Below are positions 45,665 through 54,760 of a stretch of 64,000 bases of DNA, piece after piece (position 1 is the first letter of the stretch; each line of letters starts with the position of its first letter). The position numbers and the translations under genes were made by a program. A model generated the notes under the pieces. It did not search any database. It saw nothing but the letters and a program-made list of their open reading frames with translations, and had not been told where the DNA came from. The stretch is from Eggerthellaceae bacterium (lineage in GTDB: Bacteria > Actinomycetota > Coriobacteriia > Coriobacteriales > Eggerthellaceae): assembly GCA_009782605.1 (NCBI GenBank), contig WRIR01000007.1:37003-101002 (forward strand). The letters are read 5' to 3'.

Positions 45665-47547
45665 CACAGACATCCCGCACAATATCCGCAGCATCCGAGG
45701 CAGCGGCCAGGGCACAGGAGGCCGCCGCGGCCGACACGCCAGCCACGGCGTCTGCCGCCCCGGACGCGGCGCCCGCCGCGCCGGACGGCCCGAAGGCCGA
45801 CAAGAAGGCTGCCGCGAAGCCCTCCAGGAAGGCCGGCAAGAAGGCCGGAAAAAACATCATCCGCCTCAGCGAGCTGTACATGCCGACCCTCAAGGAGGAC
45901 CCGGCAGACGCGGAGATCGCAAGCCACCGCCTCCTTATGCGTGCGGGCATGATCCGCAAGGCCGCCTCCGGCGTCTACACCTTCCTCCCGCTCGGGAAAA
46001 AGGTCCTGGCGAAGATAGAGAACATCGTCCGCGAGGAAATGGACGCCACGGGCTCCCAGGAGGTCATGATGCCGGCGCTGCAGCCCGCCGAGCTGTGGTT
46101 CGAGAGCGGGCGCTGGGACGACTACGGCCCGGAGCTCATGCGGCTCAAGGACCGCCACGAGCGGGGCTTTTGCCTGGGCCCCACCCACGAGGAGCTTATC
46201 ACCTCGCTCGTGCGCAACGAGCTGCGCTCCTACAAGGAGCTCCCGCTTTCGCTCTACCAGATACAGGTGAAGTTCCGCGACGAGATACGCCCCCGCTTCG
46301 GGCTCTTGCGCGGCCGGGAGTTCATCATGAAGGACGCCTACAGCTTCCACGACACCCAGGAGTCCCTGCAAAGGACCTACGACAAGATGAGCGCGGCCTA
46401 CGGGCGCATGTGCGACCGCATGGGGCTTGCCTGGCGTGCCGTGCAGGCGGACTCCGGCCAGATAGGCGGGAGCACCAGCTGCGAGTTCATGGCGCTTGCC
46501 GAGGCGGGCGAGGCCGAGCTCGTGTACTGTGAGTGCGGGTATGCCGCGAACACCGAGGCGGGGCAGGGTATCGCGGTGCTGCGGGAATACGAGGCGCCCC
46601 GGCTGGAGAAGATAGAGACTCCCGGCATCTCCGCCATACCCGACCTGGCCAAGTACCTGCACACCCCCGAGTCGTCGACTGTGAAGGCCATGGTGGGGAA
46701 GGGTGCCGACGGCGCGCTGGTGATGTTCCTGGTACCGGGGGACCACGAGCTGAACCTCATCAAGGCGGGCCGGGTCGTCCCCGGCTTCGAGCTTTTGGAC
46801 GACGAAGAGATAGAGGCGGCGGGCCTGCCGAAGGGCTCCCTGGGCCCGGTCGGCCTCCCTGCGGGCCTGCGCCTTGTCGCGGAGCGGGACCTCCGCTCGA
46901 TGGAGCGCTGGATAGTCGGCGCCAACGAGGACGGGTACCACTATGTCGGCGCACGGCCCGAGGCCGACTTCACCGTCGACGAGTGGGCCGATGTCACCGT
47001 GGTGAAGCCCCAGGACCGCTGCCGGGAGTGCGAGGGCGTCCTTGAGGGCGCCCGGGGCATCGAGGTGTCCCAGGTGTTCCAGCTGGGGGACAAGTATTCC
47101 CAGGCGATGGGCGCCACGTTCAGCGCCGAGGACGGCAGCGAGCAGCACTTCGTCATGGGCTGCTACGGCGTCGGGGTGACGCGGAGCATGGCGGCGATAG
47201 TCGAGCAGCACAACGACGGCCAGGGCATCGTCTGGCCCGCCGCGGTCGCTCCGGCTCATGTCTGCGTGGTCGTGCTCGACAGCACAGACGACAAGGTTTC
47301 AGCAGCCGCCGAAAGGATGGCGCGCGAGCTTGTGGAGGCGGGCCTTGAGGTGGCCGTCGACGACCGCGACCTGCGTGCGGGCGTCAAGTTCAACGATGCC
47401 GACCTGATCGGGTGGCCGATGCAGGTCGTCATCGGCAAGCGCGGCCTCGCACAGTCGAAGGTCGAGGTGAAGGACAGGAAGACCGGCGAGAAGCAGGACC
47501 TCTCCCTCGACGCCGCCGCCGCCCTCATCGCCGCCGCCCTCCTGTGA
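45661..47547 (+). CDS. proS: Prolyl-tRNA synthetase (bacterial type)
   Basis: ProS charges tRNA-Pro. ATG 45661 follows GATAGGAAAG and overlaps the ispG stop. The 628-residue protein has an Ala/Lys-rich extension of about 57 residues, then the class II core: RLSELYMPTLKEDPADAEIA, motif 2 region FRDEIRPRFGLLRGREFIMK, the YbaK-like editing insertion (about residues 275-430), and motif 3 GCYGVGVTRSMAAIVEQHND. The anticodon-binding domain closes the protein. The N-terminal extension is not part of the normal fold and is probably disordered. A perfect 31-bp-arm palindrome begins at the base after the stop. Confidence 0.95.
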   Translation: MTQTSRTISAASEAAARAQEAAAADTPATASAAPDAAPAAPDGPKADKKAAAKPSRKAGKKAGKNIIRLSELYMPTLKEDPADAEIASHRLLMRAGMIRKAASGVYTFLPLGKKVLAKIENIVREEMDATGSQEVMMPALQPAELWFESGRWDDYGPELMRLKDRHERGFCLGPTHEELITSLVRNELRSYKELPLSLYQIQVKFRDEIRPRFGLLRGREFIMKDAYSFHDTQESLQRTYDKMSAAYGRMCDRMGLAWRAVQADSGQIGGSTSCEFMALAEAGEAELVYCECGYAANTEAGQGIAVLREYEAPRLEKIETPGISAIPDLAKYLHTPESSTVKAMVGKGADGALVMFLVPGDHELNLIKAGRVVPGFELLDDEEIEAAGLPKGSLGPVGLPAGLRLVAERDLRSMERWIVGANEDGYHYVGARPEADFTVDEWADVTVVKPQDRCRECEGVLEGARGIEVSQVFQLGDKYSQAMGATFSAEDGSEQHFVMGCYGVGVTRSMAAIVEQHNDGQGIVWPAAVAPAHVCVVVLDSTDDKVSAAAERMARELVEAGLEVAVDDRDLRAGVKFNDADLIGWPMQVVIGKRGLAQSKVEVKDRKTGEKQDLSLDAAAALIAAALL

Positions 47548-47641
47548 GTGTGACAGGGGGCCGTATAACTTGTCACACGGCCCCCTTGTTACACTCCCGC
47601 GCATGACAAAGTGTGACAAGTTATACGGCCCCCTGTCACAC
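47548..47641. repeat. Perfect inverted repeat with 31-bp arms immediately after proS
   Basis: Bases 47548-47578 are the exact reverse complement of 47611-47641; the arms contain GTGTGACAGGGGGCCGTATA. The 32-base centre includes a partial third copy (GGCCCCCTTGTTACAC), so two alternative hairpins are possible. The left arm starts at the base after the proS stop codon (47545-47547), and the element lies between convergent genes. Arm length equals that of the palindrome at 6625-6689. Confidence 0.93.
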
Positions 47642-47668
47642 GCTGTCACAGCGCTGGCGCGGACGGGG

Positions 47669-50422
47669 TCACTCCTTGTGCATGAGGGAGCTGTGCAGGA
47701 GGTATTCCGGCGGCACCCTGAGGTTGGTCACGTCCTCGATCACCGAGAAGATCAGGTGCTTCCCGTCGCGGGTCGCGATATAGCGGTTCACGCCGCGCAC
47801 CCACCGGGTCCCGCCGTCGTCCCGTATGGGGCGCATGTAGGCAATCGATGAGCCGTTTTCCACGGCATCCTTGAAGCGCTCGATGAAGGATTCCCGGTCC
47901 TCGGGGGTACACAGGCTCATCATGTGGGTACGGCACGCGTCACACCTCTCGCGTGATATGCCCAGCTCATCGAAGAACTGGTCGTTGAGCAAAAGCGCCT
48001 GGAGCTCTTCCCCGTCGAACTCGGTGAGGCAGGCGCCGCCTATGCAGTTCGTGAAGAGGAAGGACGTGGCGCCGTCGGTGTTCAAGAACTCGGTCGCCCT
48101 CAAGGCGTCACCGTGGGCGTCGTCGCGCTGCATCTTGCCGATGCGGGCCCCTGTCAGGGCCTCCTTGAAGTCGTTGAAGGGCAGGGGCTTCGCGAAATAG
48201 TAGCCCTGCATCGTGTAGCAGCCGAGGCTTTTCAGGTACTCCGCCTGTTCCCGCGTCTCGACGCCCTCGGCGATGACCGGCAGGCTGATCCAGTGGGCCA
48301 TGCGCACGATCGAGCTCAAGATGCTCCCCCCGCGCTCGTTGGAGACCCCCCCGGCTGTGTCCTCGCCCATCGCCAGGAACCTCATGTCGAGCTTGAGCAC
48401 GTCCACCGGCACCTCTTTGAGGATGTTCAGCGACGAATACCCGCTCCCGAAGTCGTCCATCTCGACCGAAAAGCCCCGGTCGCGCAGCTCTCCGACAACG
48501 GCGATTAGCTGTTTCGAGTCGTCGGTATAGGCGCTTTCGGTTATCTCAAGCCGCAGGAGGTCGTGGGTGATGCCGTACTTCTCGACAAGGCCCGAGACGA
48601 GGTCGGCCAGGTCGGGGATATAGAGGTCGACGCGGGAGATGTTCACCGACAGGGGCACGACCGCCTGGCGGCCCCGCTGGTCTATGAGGGTGCGGACGAG
48701 TCCGCAGGCCTCTTCCCACACGAACAGGTCGAGCTTGCTGATCAGGTCGGCCTTTTCAAGGAGCGGGATGAACTCCCCGGGCGAGATGCTGCCCAGCGTC
48801 GGGTGGTTCCAGCGGACAAGCACCTCGGCCCCCACGACCTCGTGGGTGGTGAAGTTGACCTGGGGCTGCACTTCGACGAAGAACTCGCCCTTGGCCAGGC
48901 CTTCCTCAAGGTGCTGGCTAATAGTGAGCTCCCGGACCTGCTGTTCCCGCATCGCCTCGTCGTAGACGGCGAGCTGCTTGCCCACGAGGGCCTTGACCCT
49001 TTTGTGGGCCATGTTCGCCCGGTCGAGCATCTTGTTGATGTCGGGAGTGCGCATGTCCTCGTCGTCGAGCAGGTATATGCCCGCCACCAGCTCGGGGTTG
49101 AAGTTCTTGCCCGCAAGGACGGGGCAGGAGCCCAGGAGCCCGTCCCTTCTCCTAAAGCGGTCGTGCAGGTCGTCGATGTCGTCGAAGAAGCACAGGACCG
49201 CGAAATTGTCGGCCGAGATGCGGCAGAAGCTGTCCCCGTCCCGCGAGCTTTTCTGCAGGGAGTCGGACCAGTATTGCAGGAAGCGGTCGCCCACCTCGAA
49301 GCCGAACAGGTCGTTTATGTACTTGAAGCGGCGGATGTCGGCAGACCACAGCGAGTATTTCTTGCAGGGGTTCTCCTGGATGCACTTCTCGGCGGCGTGC
49401 TTGAAGCCCTCGAAGTTGAGGCCGCCGGTAAGCGGGTCGCGAAACCGCAGCCTCGTCAGGTGCCCCTGGAGCTCGGCCTGGCGCAGGGTGTTCGCAATCG
49501 ACTGTGCCACCATATCAACGAGGAAGGCTTGCCCCTTGTTCTTCCCCACGTTGTTCAGGCAGATAAGGCCCTCAAGGCGCTCTTCGTTGAAGACGGGGGA
49601 GAGCTGGGTGCTCGCGATCCCCGCCGCGCCGAAGTGCTCCCGGAGCAGCAGGGGTATCCGCTCGTCGGCGGTGTCGGAGATGAGGGTGTGGGCGTTGCGC
49701 TTCATCAGGGCCCCCCATTCGCTGAGCGCCGCCTCCGTTGGGGCGGCGAACACGGGCGCCACGCGGTAGGAGCCCTTCCGAGACCAGCCCGCCGAATAGG
49801 TGGCCGACCCGTACAGCACGACAAAGCCGCTGTCCGCCTGGAAGAACCTCCCCAGGGTGCCGATGATGACGTGGAGTGCGCCTTCGAGCGGTATGCCGCT
49901 CGCGAGCAGGCCCATGCACTCGGTCCACAGGCTCATGCCCTCTAGGGTTTCGGCCAAAAGCTCTGCCTTGCGCCCGTCGTCGGTGATGTCTTGCGCTATG
50001 TCCATGCGGATGAAGCGGTCGTCGAGTCTGACCATCTTGGTCTTATGGAGGTATTCCTTGCCCAGCGCCTCGTTGCGGCTCTGCCACACATGGAAGCGGT
50101 CCCGGGAAAGCGCCTGGTCGGAGCAGAACTCGCAGGGCAGGTCCCTGTTTTGCGTCACCTCGTAGCACTTCCCCTTCTGATAGTGGTCGCCGAAAAGGGC
50201 GCGCACGGTGCCCTCGTCCGATGTGGCGACCTCGATAATCTCGCGCGACTCGATGTCGGAGAAGCAGATGTAGTCGTTCTCGTTGTCGAGGTTGTACGAC
50301 TCGTTGTCATACACCGCGAAGGTCTTGTTGATCTCGGAAACGGCCTTCTCCATGTCGGTCATGGGCGCCCCGCTGCTTTTCGCGGCGCCGGAATCAGCAC
50401 AAGTCTTAGGGTAATCAATCAT
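47669..50422 (-). CDS. PAS-GAF-GGDEF-EAL signalling protein, probable c-di-GMP phosphodiesterase
   Basis: The 917-residue soluble protein has an N-terminal PAS-like domain (about 40-135), a GAF domain (about 160-310), a degenerate GGDEF domain (about 325-470, SADNF in place of GGDEF), an intact EAL domain (about 490-735) and a C-terminal PAS domain (about 770-905). EAL catalytic elements are present: EVLVRWNHP, LSVNISRVDL, RLEITES, MDDFGSGYSSL, LKLD, AEGVET and MQGYYFAKP. It probably hydrolyses c-di-GMP, with GGDEF serving as a regulatory domain. ATG 50422 lacks a good ribosome-binding site; ATG 50362 is possible. Cys pairs in the first PAS domain (CEFCSDQ) may bind metal or respond to redox. 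Confidence 0.9.
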   Translation of the reverse strand: MIDYPKTCADSGAAKSSGAPMTDMEKAVSEINKTFAVYDNESYNLDNENDYICFSDIESREIIEVATSDEGTVRALFGDHYQKGKCYEVTQNRDLPCEFCSDQALSRDRFHVWQSRNEALGKEYLHKTKMVRLDDRFIRMDIAQDITDDGRKAELLAETLEGMSLWTECMGLLASGIPLEGALHVIIGTLGRFFQADSGFVVLYGSATYSAGWSRKGSYRVAPVFAAPTEAALSEWGALMKRNAHTLISDTADERIPLLLREHFGAAGIASTQLSPVFNEERLEGLICLNNVGKNKGQAFLVDMVAQSIANTLRQAELQGHLTRLRFRDPLTGGLNFEGFKHAAEKCIQENPCKKYSLWSADIRRFKYINDLFGFEVGDRFLQYWSDSLQKSSRDGDSFCRISADNFAVLCFFDDIDDLHDRFRRRDGLLGSCPVLAGKNFNPELVAGIYLLDDEDMRTPDINKMLDRANMAHKRVKALVGKQLAVYDEAMREQQVRELTISQHLEEGLAKGEFFVEVQPQVNFTTHEVVGAEVLVRWNHPTLGSISPGEFIPLLEKADLISKLDLFVWEEACGLVRTLIDQRGRQAVVPLSVNISRVDLYIPDLADLVSGLVEKYGITHDLLRLEITESAYTDDSKQLIAVVGELRDRGFSVEMDDFGSGYSSLNILKEVPVDVLKLDMRFLAMGEDTAGGVSNERGGSILSSIVRMAHWISLPVIAEGVETREQAEYLKSLGCYTMQGYYFAKPLPFNDFKEALTGARIGKMQRDDAHGDALRATEFLNTDGATSFLFTNCIGGACLTEFDGEELQALLLNDQFFDELGISRERCDACRTHMMSLCTPEDRESFIERFKDAVENGSSIAYMRPIRDDGGTRWVRGVNRYIATRDGKHLIFSVIEDVTNLRVPPEYLLHSSLMHKE

Positions 50423-50526
50423 GCGACTAACCGCCAGTGTGTCAAGGTCTCGAAAATTTCCTATCGGTTCAGTATCTCACAAAAGAAGCAAAACGCCCCC
50501 GGCTCCCGAAAGAAAAGCCGAACTAT

Positions 50527-50744
50527 ACGGCTGCAGGCGCCGCCCTGATCGCCACCAGGAACAAGGGCTACCCGCCTCATGTTGCCATCGGGAGCGAAAA
50601 CCCCCATTCATGGATACGCGCAATGCGAGGCAATCCGTGCCATGGACCGAGAAACGAGGATACAAAACGGCGCACTTGAACAGGCAGGCCAACTCGACGA
50701 CAAAACCATGGGAGAAGTTTACGCCGTCAACTTGGGTGGAATGT
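50527..50744 (+). pseudogene. mazF: Decayed MazF/PemK-type toxin gene
   Basis: Two frames together resemble a MazF toxin. One carries ALIATRNKGYPPHVAIGSE (50542-50598), like the mid-protein PTHVEI region; the next, shifted by one base, carries CEAIRAMDRETRI and then GQLDDKTMGEVYAVNLGG, matching the conserved EQIRTIDK-R and G-LDDETM--V--ALG pattern at the MazF C-terminus. The shift lies near 50600-50620. No complete N-terminus with the toxin's catalytic RG-V segment is visible, so the gene is inactive. The following NrfD-like gene appears to start within downstream sequence open in the second frame. Confidence 0.6.
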
Positions 50745-50840
50745 CCTACCTTACTATGACAAAGGTGGTACAATACCTTGGACGGGCCGTCGGCTGCGTC
50801 GGCTGTGCCAGTTGTGCCAGTTGTATTCGAGGGAGGGGTT

Positions 50841-51719
50841 TTGTTCAGCGCCTACATCATCGGCTACCTGTTTTTGGCAGGCCTTGGGAGCGGGGCGTAC
50901 CTCCTTGCGACGGCCTATGCGGTATCCGACGCCCTCAAGCGGACGGCTGCTTCCGGGGAACTTGCCGACCGGGTGCGGCACGGGTTTCCCGTCGCTGCCT
51001 TGAGCATGGTGGGCGCGTCCCTCTTCCTCTTCCTTGACCTGGGGGTTCCCGAGCTTGCCTGGCTCGTCGCTCTCACACCCTTCAACTCGATAGTTGCGAC
51101 GGGCGCCCTGGTCGTCGCCCTCTTCACGGCCGTGGCCGTGGTGCTCGCCTGGTGCGGCCTTTCCATGAGGGCCGTCCCGCGCGCGCTCCTCTGGTTTTGC
51201 TGGGTCGTCGGGGGCGTCCTTGCCTGTGCCACGATGGTCTATACCGGGGTGTTCCTTGCGGGCATGGTCAGCGTCGATTTCTGGAACACGTGGATACTGC
51301 CGGTGCTCTTCGTCTCATCGTCGCTGCTGTGCGGCGCGGCCGCCATCCTCGCCCTCGGCGCGCTCAAGGCCGGCGCCCGAAAGCCGCCCCGCTCCCTGGC
51401 CGGCGGCCTGGCCTTGGGCGGCCTGTTCGAGATGGCGGTGCTTGCCCTGTACCTCTTCGACCGCACCCTGGCCTCCCCGGCCGCCCGCCTCTCCTGTGAC
51501 CTGCTCCTTGTGGGGCAGTATGCGGGCCTGTTCTGGTCGGCCGTCGTCGGCTGCGGGTTCGTCATGCCGCTCGTGCTGCACCTGTTCTACCGGAAGGCTC
51601 CGGTGGCCGTCTTGGTGCTGGTGTCCGCGCTGGGGGTCATGGTAGGCGGGCTTGCCCTGCGCTACTGCATCGTGGAGGCGGCGGCCCACACGCCGCTGGG
51701 CCTCGGTGTTTTTCCCTAA
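50841..51719 (+). CDS. NrfD/PsrC-like membrane protein (orphan)
   Basis: This membrane protein of about 292 residues has eight or more hydrophobic helices. FSAYIIGYLFLAGLGSGAYL, LSMVGASLFLFLDLGVPEL, FNSIVATGALVVALFTAVAV and FWNTWILPVLFVSSSLLCGA resemble NrfD/DmsC-type quinol-interacting subunits. TTG 50841 was chosen because GGGAGGGG is close upstream; the frame extends to TTG 50778. Such subunits transfer electrons between menaquinol and Fe-S subunits, but no Fe-S or molybdoenzyme gene adjoins it; the molybdoenzyme operon at 57279 lacks its own membrane subunit. Confidence 0.82.
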   Translation: MFSAYIIGYLFLAGLGSGAYLLATAYAVSDALKRTAASGELADRVRHGFPVAALSMVGASLFLFLDLGVPELAWLVALTPFNSIVATGALVVALFTAVAVVLAWCGLSMRAVPRALLWFCWVVGGVLACATMVYTGVFLAGMVSVDFWNTWILPVLFVSSSLLCGAAAILALGALKAGARKPPRSLAGGLALGGLFEMAVLALYLFDRTLASPAARLSCDLLLVGQYAGLFWSAVVGCGFVMPLVLHLFYRKAPVAVLVLVSALGVMVGGLALRYCIVEAAAHTPLGLGVFP

Positions 51720-51847
51720 TTCCCTAATTGTTGTTGATTGTCGTCCGTCTTCGCGGCATCGGCAGAGGCAAGGTGTATCATGGAGCGGATTTTCGGTTTG
51801 GATAAGGCACGGCAGGCAAGGACAGGCAGGGACGGCGCACAAGGACC

Positions 51848-52234
51848 GTGGACATCGGGAACAAGAACATAGCGATCACGATCGACGACGACAGCGGCAT
51901 CCCCATCTGGCTGCAGCTGCGCAACCGGCTCATCTACCTGATCACGTCGGGGCAGTTCATGGTCGGCGACCGCCTGCCGACGGTGCGCGAGCTCGCCGTC
52001 GAGCTGGGCATCAACTACAACACGGTGAGCAAGGTATACCAAGACATCGAGCGGGACGGCTTTATCGTGTCCTACCGGGGGAAGGGGACCTTCGTGTCGA
52101 ACCGCTACCTTGAGCACGCGGGAGCCGCCGCGAACGAGACCGACTCCCTGGTCGACGACTTTATCCGACAGTGCCATGAGCTGGGGATACCCCGCCAAGA
52201 CATCGTCGGTTTGGTGAAGCGGCGCCTGGGATAG
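51848..52234 (+). CDS. GntR-family regulator, YtrA type
   Basis: The 128-residue protein has an N-terminal GntR winged helix (SGIPIWLQLRNRLIYLITSG, FMVGDRLPTVRELAVELGIN, YNTVSKVYQDIERDGF then GKGTFV) and only a short helical tail (about residues 95-128), so it belongs to the YtrA subfamily, which lacks a large effector domain. YtrA-type regulators commonly repress envelope-stress transporters. GTG 51848 follows AAGGA closely. The next gene, an SPFH protein, lies 139 bases downstream on the same strand and may be a target. Confidence 0.88.
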   Translation: MDIGNKNIAITIDDDSGIPIWLQLRNRLIYLITSGQFMVGDRLPTVRELAVELGINYNTVSKVYQDIERDGFIVSYRGKGTFVSNRYLEHAGAAANETDSLVDDFIRQCHELGIPRQDIVGLVKRRLG

Positions 52235-52242
52235 CGGGGATA

Positions 52243-52318
52243 GCGCCCGGGCGTCCGGGACGGACGTTTTGCGGCCAGCGCCCGGGACGGGCGGCTTGGA
52301 GCCGGCGCCCGGGTCGGG
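52243..52318. repeat. Three GC-rich imperfect repeats between the GntR and SPFH genes
   Basis: GCGCCCGGG occurs three times (about 52243, 52278, 52305), each followed by related CGTCCGGGACGG-like sequence. The repeats may be an array of regulator sites or simple duplication; spacing is not even. Confidence 0.5.
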
Positions 52319-52373
52319 CAATAAGGGACAGGCAGGGGGGCAGGCGGCCCCCGCAAGGAGAAGAGGGGGCACC

Positions 52374-53309
52374 ATGAAGTCCAGCACCAAGAAAGACAGC
52401 GGGGGGATGCGCGGCACTGAGGCGCAGGCGGCCCGCATGGTTGAGCGGACGGAGCTTGAGCCGAACGAGGCGACGCGGCTCGGGGTCTACCTCTTCGGGC
52501 TTTTGGTGTTCGCCCTCGGGTTTTGCCTCGTGTTCCTGGCCGGGCGCCCGTGGCTTTCCATGGGGCTCGTTGTCGCCGCCGTCGCCGCAGGCGCACTCGC
52601 TACGGCCTGCATCCGCATCGCGCCCCAGTGGGAGCGGGCCTGCGTGATGCGCTTCGGGAAGTTCAACCGCGTCGCGGGCCCGGGGCTCTACCTGCTCGTC
52701 CCCTTCATCGAGTACACGGCCATCCACGTCGACCAGCGCATCATAAGCTCTTCGTTCTCTGCCGAGGCGGCACTCACTGCCGACCTGGTCCCCGTCGACG
52801 TCGACGCGATACTGTTCTGGATGGTCTGGGATGCGAAAAAGGCCTGCCTTGAGGTCGAGAACTACCCGAAGGCCGTCCTCCGCTCGGCCCAGACGGCCCT
52901 GCGCGACGCAATCGGGCAGCTGAACCTCGCCGAGATATCGACGCGCCGCAGGCAGGTCGACCACGAGCTTGAGGAAACGCTCGGCAAGAAGTGCGAGGCA
53001 TGGGGCATCACGGTGCTGTCGGTCGAGATCCGCGACATCATGGTCCCCCGCGAGCTGCAAGACGCCCTCTCGAAGGAGGCCCAGGCAGAGCGGGAGCGCA
53101 ATGCCCGCCTGCTGCTGGCCGAGATTGAGAAGGACATCTCGGAGATGTTCGTCGAGGCCGCCGAAGTGTATGAGAAGAACCCGAAGGCCCTGCAGCTGCG
53201 TGCCATGAACCTCGCATACGAGGGGGCGAAGGACGGCAAGGGGCTGCTGTTGGCTCCCAGCGCGCTTGCCGACAGCTTCGACGTAGGGAAGCTTCTCAAG
53301 GCCGAGTAA
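52374..53309 (+). CDS. SPFH-domain (slipin/stomatin-like) membrane protein
   Basis: The 311-residue protein has two N-terminal helices (about residues 40-58 and 62-82), then an SPFH domain: CVMRFGKFNRVAGPGLYLLV, PFIEYTAIHVDQRIISSSF and VPVDVDAILFWMVWDAKKAC, followed by REL-DALSKEAQAERERNARL coiled coil. Slipins form oligomers on the inner membrane and organise membrane domains. ATG 52374 follows AAGAGGGGGC. The usual partner, an NfeD protein, is not adjacent; instead a GntR regulator precedes it and a radical SAM gene follows about 100 bases later. Confidence 0.9.
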   Translation: MKSSTKKDSGGMRGTEAQAARMVERTELEPNEATRLGVYLFGLLVFALGFCLVFLAGRPWLSMGLVVAAVAAGALATACIRIAPQWERACVMRFGKFNRVAGPGLYLLVPFIEYTAIHVDQRIISSSFSAEAALTADLVPVDVDAILFWMVWDAKKACLEVENYPKAVLRSAQTALRDAIGQLNLAEISTRRRQVDHELEETLGKKCEAWGITVLSVEIRDIMVPRELQDALSKEAQAERERNARLLLAEIEKDISEMFVEAAEVYEKNPKALQLRAMNLAYEGAKDGKGLLLAPSALADSFDVGKLLKAE

Positions 53310-53413
53310 TGCGGCAGGGGAGCGGACTGCGGCAGGGGCTGCGGCGGTACGTTTTCCGCACTGACAGCAGAACGGCATAACCGAACCGAACGACAGGAAC
53401 CGAAGGTCACAGG

Positions 53414-54703
53414 ATGCAGAAGCCGAAACAGAAAAAGCCCAACCCCCAGCTCCAGCACTGGCTCGACGTCTACGACGACATCTATGCCGACTACCTTGGG
53501 CAGCTAGAGGGCGCGGGGATCGTGTTCGCTGCCCCCGGAAGCTCCGAGAAGGCGGCCCGAGAGCTGCGGGCACGCCTGGAAGGCCTGGGGGCGTCGGTCA
53601 GGAACGGGGGTGCGAGCATCGCGGCCGGCTGGCTCTCAAGCGCCTGCGTCGCCTGCACGGGCGGCATGAGCGAGACCTTCTTCATATCGCTTGCCTGCAC
53701 GCGGGACTGCTACTTCTGCTTCAACCCCAACCAGAACAACTACGAGCACTACCTCCACGAGAAGCGGGACTGGCGCCCGGAGTTGGACGCCCTTGCAGCA
53801 CAGGGCGCAGCGATGACCCACATCGGGCTGACAGGCGGGGAGCCCCTTCTCATCAAAGAGGACGCCTATGCCTTCTTCACGCATGCACGGGCCCTGTTCC
53901 CCGAGGCCCACCTCAGGCTCTACACCGCAGGCGACCTGCTTGACGAGGACACGGCCAAGCGCCTGCGCGGATGCGGGGTGGACGAGGTCCGTTTCAGCCT
54001 GAAGCCCGACGACGGCCTCGATGTCCTGCAGCACGTCCTTGAAAACATCCGCGGCGCGGTGCGGCTCATCCCCGACGTGATGGTCGAGATGCCGGTCATC
54101 CCCGGCACGGAGGATTTCATGCGCGGCCTCCTGGCGTCGCTTGAAGAGGCCGGGGTGAGGGGGGTCAACCTCCTTGAGTTCTGCTTCCCCTTTAACAACT
54201 GGGATGCCTTCAACGAGCGGGGCTTTGCCATCAAGAACCCGCCCTTCCCGGTGCTGTACAACTACTCCTACGCGGGAAGCCTGCCGGTTGCGGGAAGCGA
54301 GGAGGCGGCCTTGGGGCTCATGCTGTCCGCGCTTGAGGACGGGCTTGCGCTGGGGCTGCACTACTGCTCCCTTGAGAACAAGCATCGCGACCAGATTTTG
54401 CAGCAGAACCGGTCTGCCGCCTTCGACGGCCTGCACTACGAGCTCGACCAGGAAGACTTCTTCTACAAGGCGGTCAAGTTCTACGGGGAAGAGGCCTCCC
54501 TCGTCCGCGCATGGCTTGAGGAAAACACGCCGGAAGGCCCCGAGTGCTACGGGTTCGACGAAGAGGACGGCTCCCTCAGCGTTCACCCGCGCCTCCTGGA
54601 GCTCCTGCGGAACCTGCCCGTCACCCCTGCGCTCTCATACGCAGTCGCAGAGCTGCGGGAGGGCGCCCCCGTCCTACGCGAGCTGAGGCTCGCCCTCGTC
54701 TGA
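53414..54703 (+). CDS. Radical SAM protein of unknown function
   Basis: The 429-residue enzyme has the radical SAM cluster motif C-x3-C-x2-C at Cys95, Cys99 and Cys102 (ACTRDCYFCFNPNQNNYEHY), followed by HIGLTGGEPLL as the GGE SAM-binding motif. An N-terminal 90-residue domain precedes the barrel and includes another Cys pair (ACVACTGG, about residues 77-84). The C-terminal third carries GFAIKNPPFPVLYNYSYAGS and a single conserved-looking Cys (HYCSLENKHRD). There is no SPASM Cys array. Substrate is unknown. AAGG lies about 7 bases before the ATG. It is close after the SPFH gene. Confidence 0.88.
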   Translation: MQKPKQKKPNPQLQHWLDVYDDIYADYLGQLEGAGIVFAAPGSSEKAARELRARLEGLGASVRNGGASIAAGWLSSACVACTGGMSETFFISLACTRDCYFCFNPNQNNYEHYLHEKRDWRPELDALAAQGAAMTHIGLTGGEPLLIKEDAYAFFTHARALFPEAHLRLYTAGDLLDEDTAKRLRGCGVDEVRFSLKPDDGLDVLQHVLENIRGAVRLIPDVMVEMPVIPGTEDFMRGLLASLEEAGVRGVNLLEFCFPFNNWDAFNERGFAIKNPPFPVLYNYSYAGSLPVAGSEEAALGLMLSALEDGLALGLHYCSLENKHRDQILQQNRSAAFDGLHYELDQEDFFYKAVKFYGEEASLVRAWLEENTPEGPECYGFDEEDGSLSVHPRLLELLRNLPVTPALSYAVAELREGAPVLRELRLALV

Positions 54704-54760
54704 CAGCCAACGCAAATACCGCCGCTCACCAAGTCCCGCTCCCTATTGCGCGAAAGCACC

